Source: SZUA-117 sp964630795 (GTDB taxonomy: Bacteria > Pseudomonadota > Gammaproteobacteria > Steroidobacterales > Woeseiaceae). Taken from it: a stretch of DNA of 19,620 bases. A program made the translations under genes and the position numbers. Position 1 is the stretch's first letter, and each line of letters starts with the position of its first letter. Below, in pieces: positions 6,832-13,235 of this stretch. The stretch lies in the NCBI GenBank assembly GCA_964630795.1, contig CAZVWF010000052.1:1-19620 (forward strand). The letters are read 5' to 3'. The notes beneath the pieces are model-generated. The model was given only the letters and a program-made list of their open reading frames with translations, searched no databases and was not told the origin of the DNA.

Positions 6832-8361
6832 CTAATTCAGTCGGAGCCACGCTGCCTTGGTGTTGGTATAGCTCAGCAAACTTTCGAAACATTTGTCTTT
6901 CGCGTTGCCGGACTGCTTGTAGCCACCGAAAGGTTGCGTCATGTCACCTTCTTCAAAGCTGTTGACCAGGAAGGTGCCGCACTCAATCTCCCGCACATAG
7001 CGCATGGCCTTGCGGTAGTTGTCTGTCCACACGCTGCCCTGCAGTCCGTAGACTGAATTGTTGGCGACTGCGATCGCTTCATCGTCATCGGCAACCTTGA
7101 TGACTGCGACAACCGGGCCGAAAGCCTCGAACTGGGCGATCGTGTCGTTGTCATTGACGTCCGTGATCAGTGTCGGCACGACGTATGCACCTTTCTCCAG
7201 GTTTCCACCCGCCGCGACACCGCCAAACACGACAGTGCCACCCTCGGATTCAGCCGTCTTCACCATGTCGAGGACGCGGGCCTGGGCACCGTGATCAACC
7301 AGCGGGCCGAGGTTAACGGCCGGGTCGAGCGGATCGCCACAGGTGTAGGCATCTTTGCCCATCTCTATGAACTTCCGGACAAATACATCGTAAATCTTTT
7401 CGTGGACGATGAGACGCGAGCCAGCGGAACAGACCTGGCCCATGTTGAAGAAGATGCCGTTGATCGCTGTCTCAACGGCACGGTCAAGTAGTTCGCCTTC
7501 GAGGTCTTCACAGAAAATCTGCGGGCCCTTGCCGCCGCACTCGAGCGAGACCTTCTTCATGTTGGACTCACCGGAGTACACGTGCATCAGCTTGCCGACT
7601 TCCGTCGAACCCGTGAAGCTGATCTTGGAGACGTCCATATGACGCGCAAGCGGCTGGCCGGCTTCCTCGCCCATGCCGTTGATTACCTGCAATGCCCCTG
7701 CCGGGCCGCCGGCCTCAACAAACAATTCCGCGGCGCGATAGCTGCTCAATGGCGACTGTTCTGCCGGCTTCAGGATGGTCGAGTTGCCGGCTGCCAGCGA
7801 CGGTGCGATTTTCCACAGCGCCATCAGCAACGGATAGTTCCACGGCGAGATACAGCCCACGACGCCGATCGGTTCTCGCAGGGCGGTACTCATTACGTCG
7901 TATTCCGTCGCCGTGATCGAACCCGTTATCTTGTCGATACCCTCGGCAAAGTACTGAATGGTTTCGATACACATCGGCATGTCGACGCCGACCATGTCCG
8001 AGATCGGTTTGCCCATGTCGAGTGTATCCATCAGGGCGAGTTCGGCGCCGTTTTCGCCGATCAGCTCCGCCCACCGGTACATCACCGCCATGCGCTCGCG
8101 CGGCGCCTTGCGGGACCATTCGCCTGACTTGAAGGATTCTTTTGCGATGGCCACGGCCTTGTCGACATCAGCGCTGGTGCCTGCCGCGCAGACATTGATC
8201 ACGCTGCCATCAACCGGGTTGATGTTCTCGAACGTACCGCCCTCGATGGCGTCGACAAATTCACCGCCGATGAAAAGCCGGGTCTCGGCAGATTCTTTCA
8301 ATGCGGCGGCGCGTTCTTTCCAGTCTTCGTGGCCAAGCTTGGCGGCGTCTTCCAAATTCAT
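6832..8361 (-). CDS. PuuC-like NAD(P)-dependent aldehyde dehydrogenase
   Basis: This is a 509-residue aldehyde dehydrogenase. It is closest in layout to E. coli PuuC (gamma-glutamyl-gamma-aminobutyraldehyde dehydrogenase), with an N-terminal EDWKERAAALKESAETRLFIGGEF segment and a C-terminal EEGDMTQPFGGYKQSGNAKDK stretch. Catalytic residues are visible: Asn175 in SPWNYP, Glu274 in SLECGGKGP and nucleophile Cys311 in GQVCSAGSR. The nucleotide-binding FTGSTEVGK lies at 249-257. The family oxidises omega-amino or betaine-type aldehydes to acids. ATG 8361 was chosen because GGAG lies seven bases before it and homologues begin there; the frame stays open to 8568 but that part is antisense-like low-complexity sequence. 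It sits between an amine oxidase and a TMADH-like dehydrogenase, both of which would yield aldehydes, so it probably oxidises their product. Cytoplasmic. Confidence 0.94.
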   Translation of the reverse strand: MNLEDAAKLGHEDWKERAAALKESAETRLFIGGEFVDAIEGGTFENINPVDGSVINVCAAGTSADVDKAVAIAKESFKSGEWSRKAPRERMAVMYRWAELIGENGAELALMDTLDMGKPISDMVGVDMPMCIETIQYFAEGIDKITGSITATEYDVMSTALREPIGVVGCISPWNYPLLMALWKIAPSLAAGNSTILKPAEQSPLSSYRAAELFVEAGGPAGALQVINGMGEEAGQPLARHMDVSKISFTGSTEVGKLMHVYSGESNMKKVSLECGGKGPQIFCEDLEGELLDRAVETAINGIFFNMGQVCSAGSRLIVHEKIYDVFVRKFIEMGKDAYTCGDPLDPAVNLGPLVDHGAQARVLDMVKTAESEGGTVVFGGVAAGGNLEKGAYVVPTLITDVNDNDTIAQFEAFGPVVAVIKVADDDEAIAVANNSVYGLQGSVWTDNYRKAMRYVREIECGTFLVNSFEEGDMTQPFGGYKQSGNAKDKCFESLLSYTNTKAAWLRLN

Positions 8362-8394
8362 CTCTGATCTCCATCCGGGCAGTTCGAAATCATA

Positions 8395-8422
8395 CCCGGA
8401 AGCGCCTGTAGCCGCTTCCGGG
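8395..8422. repeat. Perfect 10-bp inverted repeat between FAD oxidase and aldehyde dehydrogenase genes
   Basis: Arms CCCGGAAGCG (8395-8404) and CGCTTCCGGG (8413-8422) pair perfectly around an 8-base loop. The site lies in the 118-base spacer between two genes of one operon and about 34 bases before the aldehyde dehydrogenase start. No U-run follows on the minus strand, so it is unlikely to stop transcription. It could stabilise or process the mRNA, or be a REP-type element. Only this copy was noticed. Confidence 0.6.
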
Positions 8423-8479
8423 GTTTCACGGGAGCGGTATTCTCGCGGCCGACCCTGGCCGGGGCAAGTGCCGGCGTTT

Positions 8480-9901
8480 TCAGCAGGCGAAACCCAGCCC
8501 CAGGGCGTCCAGCAACCTGAGCCACAGGCCGCGCTTGCCGCCGTTCCGGTCCGCGCGGCCGAGCTCACGCGCAGTGAACCTGACGGCCAGCCAGCGGATT
8601 GGTTCCGGTGGCCATGGCAAGGCCCTGCTGGTCACCAATTCCAGATTGAGGATGCCGGAAGGCTCGTATCCGAGCAGTTCGATGCCTATGCGCGCGCCGA
8701 AACGCGAAGCGCTGACGCCATGGCCGGTATAGCCGACCGCCCAGGCCAGGCGACCGTTGTACTTGACGCCCGGCACCACGCAAAAGCGCGTTGAGGTTGC
8801 GATGATGCCGCCCCAGCGGTGCGTGAATTTCACCTCGCCTTCCAGCTGCGGGAAGAATTCGAAGAACTCGGTGGCCAACTGCTCGTAGCGGGCTTGCGCA
8901 TCCATCAGGCGGCTGTCGATACCCCGGTTGAAGTAGTAACGCACGGCACCACCGCCACCCCAGGTAATTCGATTGTCCCGGGTCAGGCGGAAGTAATGGA
9001 ACATGTTGACCTCGTCACCCAGCGCGTGCCGCGCGCCAGGCTTGCCCCAGCCAATCTTGTCCAGTTGCGCGTCCGTTAATGGTTCGGTGGCGATTTGATA
9101 ATCCCAGACAGGGATCACCGAGTTGCGAATCCTGCCGATTACGCTGGTGAAGGCATTGGTGGCGAGTAACACCTTGTCGCTTCGGATGACACCACCGTCG
9201 CACACGGTCTTCATGCCGGTCTGGCCGGCAGGCTTGACCGATATCATGCGCGTGCCTTCGTACATGCGAATGCCCAGCCGCGTTAACAAGACGTTTTTCA
9301 ATCCCCAGCAGAGCCGCGCAGGATCGACTACACCACACAGGCCATCCTCATACTTGAGACCGGCGTAAACCATTGGGGAATTGACCTGCGCCTTGATGGT
9401 TTTCTCGTCGTACCAGGTCACCCGTTCACCGGCCGCGCTACGCGCCAGGAACTCCTGGTGCATTTCTGCGGCGATCCCGGGGGACAGCGCCAGGCTGGTT
9501 GAACCGGTCTCCTCGTAACGTGCGTCAATGCCGTAGCGCTCGAGTGTTTCAAGTAGTTCGGTGATGTTCTGCGTGCCGAGCGCATCGATTTCTGCTGCCT
9601 CGCCCGGGAATCGCGCCTCGGTATTGGTTTCGCCATGGGCAATGCTGGAACTCAGGAAGCCACCGTTGCGTCCGGACGCGCCGTCGCCGACGAAGGTCTG
9701 CTCGATCAGGATAATGTCGGCGTCCGGCTTGCGCTCTTTGGCCTGCAAGGCCGCCCACAGGCCGGTAAAGCCGCCGCCCACGATGAGCAATTCGCACTGC
9801 TCGTCGTTCCTTAATGGCGGCTCCGGTTCCGGCATGATGTCCGGGTCATGCCAGAGAGGCTTTAGTTGTGCACCTTGCAGCGCGTCGGAATGTTTGAACA
9901 C
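8480..9901 (-). CDS. FAD-dependent amine oxidase of the DAO family (PuuB/OrdL-like)
   Basis: The 473-residue protein belongs to the D-amino-acid-oxidase-like flavoproteins. It has a dinucleotide-binding motif LLIVGGGFTGLWAA (GGGFTG at 42-47), the acidic end of the second strand (LIEQ) and the hallmark GDGASGRNGGF, as in gamma-glutamylputrescine oxidase PuuB and relatives. The C-terminal FAD contact GRLAWAVGYTGHGVSASRFGARIG is also typical. It would oxidise a primary or secondary amine, releasing ammonia or an amine and hydrogen peroxide or passing electrons on. It starts at GTG 9901, five bases after a modest CAGAG and 12 bases after the cupin stop, so the two are co-transcribed. The C terminus after about residue 420 (arginine-rich, ending LGLGFAC) is a poorly conserved extension. 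Pairing with a PuuC-like dehydrogenase but without PuuA suggests a Puu-like route on a different amine; this is inference. Confidence 0.9.
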   Translation of the reverse strand: MFKHSDALQGAQLKPLWHDPDIMPEPEPPLRNDEQCELLIVGGGFTGLWAALQAKERKPDADIILIEQTFVGDGASGRNGGFLSSSIAHGETNTEARFPGEAAEIDALGTQNITELLETLERYGIDARYEETGSTSLALSPGIAAEMHQEFLARSAAGERVTWYDEKTIKAQVNSPMVYAGLKYEDGLCGVVDPARLCWGLKNVLLTRLGIRMYEGTRMISVKPAGQTGMKTVCDGGVIRSDKVLLATNAFTSVIGRIRNSVIPVWDYQIATEPLTDAQLDKIGWGKPGARHALGDEVNMFHYFRLTRDNRITWGGGGAVRYYFNRGIDSRLMDAQARYEQLATEFFEFFPQLEGEVKFTHRWGGIIATSTRFCVVPGVKYNGRLAWAVGYTGHGVSASRFGARIGIELLGYEPSGILNLELVTSRALPWPPEPIRWLAVRFTARELGRADRNGGKRGLWLRLLDALGLGFAC

Positions 9902-9913
9902 AGTAACTCTGCT

Positions 9914-10666
9914 CTAGCCGGATTTAATGACAGCAAAATACAGGCGCACGCCGCTTGTCGTTGCGCGACACACTGTGCCTTCCGGGAGGAAAAACGCATC
10001 GCCCGTTTTGAATGCGTGTTCGACACCCCCGGCATCGACCAGGGTGATCGAGCCCTCTATCACGTACGCAAACTGGTGACAGGGAAACGGTCGCTCTGCG
10101 GACTCGAACGCGCCGGCGGCCCAGGTGCCTGCGAAAAATCGACCGACAGTGTCCTCGTAACAAAGATTTTGCATCGGTTTCGCGCCGGACGTGATGGTAA
10201 ACGGCGTACCGTCAGCGACTTCGGCCAGGTCGGCATCCGCCTGGGGAATGACAATGCCCTCAATAGACGGCGCCGCCGGCATACCTTCTCCCGGGTGCTC
10301 GGAGATGACATAGAATTTCCTGAGATATCCCGGCTGGTGCCACTGGCAGTCATAACCCCTGGGGATGACAAACGACTGGCCTGCCTTGACCGTATCGAGC
10401 GCGCCGGTCTTGTTGTTTTTAATCTGGCACTCGCCCTCGATCAGCCACATGAATTCATCGCAGGCATAGGCGCCACCGGCCTCGACCATGGCCTCGGTGT
10501 CCCACAGGCCGATGTACAGGCCGATGTCGTCGTCCTCCCAGTAAGAATGCGAGTGCTGGACGGGAGTCCGGGAGCTGAAGTCCCCGGCATCCAGTTCATC
10601 GGGAGTATTGCCGAAACCCTCGGCATGGGGACTCAGGCGAACTATGGCTTTGTTATCGGTATTCAT
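9914..10666 (-). CDS. Two-domain cupin protein (bicupin, DUF861-like)
   Basis: From ATG 10666 the protein has 250 residues with two cupin beta-barrels. The first (about 50-125) contains CDEFMWLIEGECQIKN and GQSFVIPRGYDCQWHQPG; the second (about 165-245) contains CHQFAYVIEGSITLVD and GDAFFLPEGTVCRA. Both follow the DUF861/cupin_3 pattern found in (S)-ureidoglycine aminohydrolase-like proteins. Metal-ligand histidines are sparse: motif 1 has Cys-Asp-Glu where the usual HxH would be, so enzymatic activity is uncertain, and a binding, isomerase or regulatory role is possible. It is the first gene of the minus-strand operon, 12 bases before the FAD oxidase. No clear Shine-Dalgarno precedes ATG 10666. 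The frame is open to a TTG at 10732, which would add 22 residues without any family similarity I recognise. Confidence 0.85.
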   Translation of the reverse strand: MNTDNKAIVRLSPHAEGFGNTPDELDAGDFSSRTPVQHSHSYWEDDDIGLYIGLWDTEAMVEAGGAYACDEFMWLIEGECQIKNNKTGALDTVKAGQSFVIPRGYDCQWHQPGYLRKFYVISEHPGEGMPAAPSIEGIVIPQADADLAEVADGTPFTITSGAKPMQNLCYEDTVGRFFAGTWAAGAFESAERPFPCHQFAYVIEGSITLVDAGGVEHAFKTGDAFFLPEGTVCRATTSGVRLYFAVIKSG

Positions 10667-10798
10667 AAGGTCAGGCAATGAGGGGGCTTCGACGCTGACG
10701 TCCTGGCTGGCCACCGCTTCTTGACGGCACAAGGATACTGAACCCGTTCCTCGTCTCCTGCAAGGTCCACTCAGGGCCGCACTTCATCGACTGCGATA

Positions 10799-10813
10799 TC
10801 CTTTAAATAAGGA
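10799..10813. promoter_or_regulatory. AT-rich inverted repeat TCCTTTAAATAAGGA, possible operator or -10 region
   Basis: The arms TCCTT and AAGGA flank TAAAT. The repeat is centred in the divergent spacer, about 80 bases upstream of the DUF5916 start and 130 upstream of the cupin start. A regulator site or an AT-rich -10 region would fit the position. The arms are short, so the call is weak. Confidence 0.3.
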
Positions 10814-10881
10814 ATGGCCTCATATCCACCGCAGCAAGCATCGCGGACCGACACCTTTTTATGTACGCTCCGTTGCCGGAC

Positions 10882-10889
10882 AGGGAGGG
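10882..10889 (+). promoter_or_regulatory. Strong Shine-Dalgarno AGGGAGGG fixing a TTG start
   Basis: AGGGAGGG ends five bases before the in-frame TTG at 10895. Translation from that TTG begins directly with a signal-peptide-like sequence (RQVLLTTVISLVLVAGAASG). An in-frame ATG at 10814 would place 27 charged and polar residues in front of the signal peptide and has no such ribosome-binding site. Confidence 0.75.
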
Positions 10890-10894
10890 AACCA

Positions 10895-13096
10895 TTGCGG
10901 CAGGTCTTACTCACTACAGTAATCAGCCTCGTGCTGGTCGCCGGGGCGGCGTCCGGGCAGGTGTCCGGCCCGCCTGACAAGCGCGTCACGGCGATCCGGA
11001 CTGACGAACGGCCGAAACTGGATGGCCGACTCGACGAACCGCTCTGGCGCAGGGCTGCGGTGGTCGACGAATTACACGAGGTCAGCCCCAACGAATTCGA
11101 TTCGCCGTCGGAAGAGACGCGGTTTTACGTCATCTATGGCCGGGACGCGCTCTATATCGGCGCGGAACTCAACGACAGCGAACCGGACCAAATTGTCGCA
11201 AAGGTGATGAGGCAGGGCGACTACTCCGAAGGCGAGGATGGCCTGAATATCATCCTGGACACGTTCAACAATGGCCGCAGCGGCTACGTCTTCCAGTTGA
11301 CGCCCAATGGCATTCGCGGGGATGGCCTGTTTCGCAATGTCACCGACATCAACTGGGATTGGGACGCCATCTGGGAGGGGGCGACACATATTCATGACAA
11401 GGGCTGGACGGCGGAGATTGCCATCCCGTTCAAAACGCTTTCGTTCAATCCACAGAACGACACCTGGGGCATCAACTTTTCGCGAACCATCGGGCGAAGA
11501 AAAGAGGAAATTGGCTGGGTGTCGTACAACCGCAGCCAGAACCCGGCCAACTCGGGCCAACTGGTGGGACTGTCCGGCATGGAACAGGGTCTCGGTCTCG
11601 ATGTGGTCGTCGGTGGCAAGGCTTCTCGTCTCACCGAGTTCAATACGACGGACCCGGATCTCTCGACGAACGAGTTTGAACCGACGCTCGATCTTTTCTA
11701 CAAGCCGAGCCCGTCGCTGACTGCAGCTTTGACGGTAAACACGGATTTTTCCGGTACGACGGCCGACTCGCGGCGCCTGAACCTGACACGTTTCTCCCTG
11801 TTCTTCCCGGAACAGCGCAAGTTCTTTCTCCAGGACAACGACATCTTCGAGTTCGGCCGCATCGGCGGCCCTCGTGAGAGCGGGGCGGTTTCGCAAGCCT
11901 TCAAGGAGTCGGGCCGGCCGTTTTTCTCCCGACGGGTCGGTCTCTCCGCAGACGGTCGCGTGATTGATATTGACGGCGGACTGAAGGTTACCGGTCGTGT
12001 TGGTGGCTGGGAGTACGGTGTACTGAACATCGCACAAAGCGAGTACGAGAACCTCGACTCGTCCAACCTGTTTGTCGGGCGGGTCTCGAAAAACGTATTT
12101 TCAGAATCATCGCTCGGCGCGATCTTCACCAGCGGGAATCCCACCGGCAACGAGGACAACTCGCTTATTGGCATGGATTTTCGCTACCTGAACACCCGGC
12201 TCGCCAACGGCAAGACGCTGGCCGGTTCCCTCTGGTACCAGCAAACGCGCACGGACGGCCTCGATGGTGACGACACGGCGGCGGGGTTCAGTCTGAGCGC
12301 GCCGAATACCGAGGGTTGGTGGGGTGAGGTCAATTACCGCCGCATCGAGGACAACTTCAATCCGGCCCTGGGCTTCGTCAGCCAGTCCGGGGTTGGCAGC
12401 TGGTTCGCCAAGGGCGGCTTCCGCTGGCGCCCGCAGCACAGCAGGTTTCGCGTCATTTCATCAGAAGCCAAGATTCAGCGCGTCGACCGCCTGGACGGCC
12501 AGTTCGACCGGCAGATCATATCGGTCGATTTCCTGTCGCTCGAGAATCACAGTGGTGACGACGTTAAATTGTTCGGGACATTCTATCGAGAGGATCTCAG
12601 TGAGCCGTTCGAAATAGCCGACGGTGTGATTATCCCGCCCGGCAGTTACGCCTGGAATCGCTATTGCACGCGTGGCGGCACCGGCCAACATCGAGTGCTG
12701 CGTGTATCGGGCTATGTGTGCAACGGCGGTTTCTATGACGGCAATGGCACAAGTACAGGGTTGAACGTCACCTGGAGACCGAACAAATACCTGAAGATGG
12801 CAACCGGATACACGCTGAACAACATGGAGCTGCCGTATGGCAGCTTCAGGAATACGCTTTATTCATTGCGTGCCGATATCGCTTTCACGGCGACCTGGTC
12901 CTGGGAGAACTTCGCCCAGTACGACAATGTATCGGACAGCCTTGCGATCAACAGCATCATGCGCTGGATCCCCGTCGCGGGCCGGGAACTCCTGCTGGTG
13001 TTCAACCGGGATTTTGTCGACCCGTACGAAACCCGCAGCTTCGTTTCACGGTCCACGCAACTTACCGCAAAACTCGGTTATACGTTCAGATTCTAG
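10895..13096 (+). CDS. CBM9-like / DUF5916 outer-membrane beta-barrel protein
   Basis: Counted from TTG 10895 the protein has 733 residues. It begins with a signal peptide (positive R2, hydrophobic core 4-17, likely cleavage near AASG-QVSG). An N-terminal CBM9-like carbohydrate-binding domain follows (about 30-230) with the hallmark RPKLDGRLDEPLWRRA, then YVIYGRDALYIGAELNDSEPD and GWTAEIAIPFKTLSF. The rest is the DUF5916 barrel, with alternating polar and hydrophobic strands and LFFPEQRKFFLQDNDIFEFG, a highly typical stretch. The last residues, KLGYTFRF, end in Phe as outer-membrane barrels do for BAM-dependent assembly. Proteins of this family are exported and often annotated hypothetical; a role in binding or passage of a glycan or other polymer is only suggested. 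It is followed by a probable terminator and a periplasmic hydrolase gene on the same strand. Confidence 0.93.
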   Translation: MRQVLLTTVISLVLVAGAASGQVSGPPDKRVTAIRTDERPKLDGRLDEPLWRRAAVVDELHEVSPNEFDSPSEETRFYVIYGRDALYIGAELNDSEPDQIVAKVMRQGDYSEGEDGLNIILDTFNNGRSGYVFQLTPNGIRGDGLFRNVTDINWDWDAIWEGATHIHDKGWTAEIAIPFKTLSFNPQNDTWGINFSRTIGRRKEEIGWVSYNRSQNPANSGQLVGLSGMEQGLGLDVVVGGKASRLTEFNTTDPDLSTNEFEPTLDLFYKPSPSLTAALTVNTDFSGTTADSRRLNLTRFSLFFPEQRKFFLQDNDIFEFGRIGGPRESGAVSQAFKESGRPFFSRRVGLSADGRVIDIDGGLKVTGRVGGWEYGVLNIAQSEYENLDSSNLFVGRVSKNVFSESSLGAIFTSGNPTGNEDNSLIGMDFRYLNTRLANGKTLAGSLWYQQTRTDGLDGDDTAAGFSLSAPNTEGWWGEVNYRRIEDNFNPALGFVSQSGVGSWFAKGGFRWRPQHSRFRVISSEAKIQRVDRLDGQFDRQIISVDFLSLENHSGDDVKLFGTFYREDLSEPFEIADGVIIPPGSYAWNRYCTRGGTGQHRVLRVSGYVCNGGFYDGNGTSTGLNVTWRPNKYLKMATGYTLNNMELPYGSFRNTLYSLRADIAFTATWSWENFAQYDNVSDSLAINSIMRWIPVAGRELLLVFNRDFVDPYETRSFVSRSTQLTAKLGYTFRF

Positions 13097-13235
13097 GTGG
13101 TAATCATGGTTCGACCCCGATTGCCAACCGATTCCGGTTCGGCCCCTTTTATGCGCTGAAACGCTGGCTCGCCACGCACAAAAGGTGCAACATTGGGCAG
13201 CGTTTAGAACAATTCTGAATCCGGGAGTAACGCCG
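13097..13235 (+). other. Spacer between DUF5916 and CocE-like genes
   Basis: The 139 bases hold the probable terminator at 13123-13150 and then about 85 bases that could carry a promoter for the hydrolase. No convincing -35/-10 pair was found. GGGAG at 13223-13227 is the hydrolase ribosome-binding site, eight bases before GTG 13236. Confidence 0.5.
13123..13150 (+). terminator. Probable Rho-independent terminator after the DUF5916 gene
   Basis: The arm GCCAACCG (13123-13130), a four-base loop ATTC and the arm CGGTTCGGC (13135-13143) give an 8-bp stem with one bulged C. CCC and then TTTT follow. It lies 27 bases past the DUF5916 stop. The T-run is short, so termination may be partial, allowing some read-through to the hydrolase gene. 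Confidence 0.55.

Larger units (their letters stand above)
10667..10894. other. Divergent intergenic region between the bicupin operon and the DUF5916 gene
   Basis: These 228 bases separate two divergent transcription units, so promoters for both should lie here. I see no pair of good -35 and -10 boxes on either strand. The most AT-rich stretch, around 10797-10813, contains a small inverted repeat and is the best candidate for promoter or operator sequence. The bases up to 10732 are open in the cupin frame and could be coding if translation begins at TTG 10732. Confidence 0.5.

Noticed and set aside
8362..8568. N-terminal extension of the aldehyde dehydrogenase to 8568
   Set aside because: The extra 69 residues are low-complexity, overlap the FAD oxidase gene end and match no family N terminus; ATG 8361 has a proper Shine-Dalgarno.
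11072..12037. Minus-strand open frame of 321 codons opposite the DUF5916 gene
   Set aside because: The DUF5916 reading has a signal peptide, family motifs and a terminal Phe; the opposite frame has no motif or credible start site.
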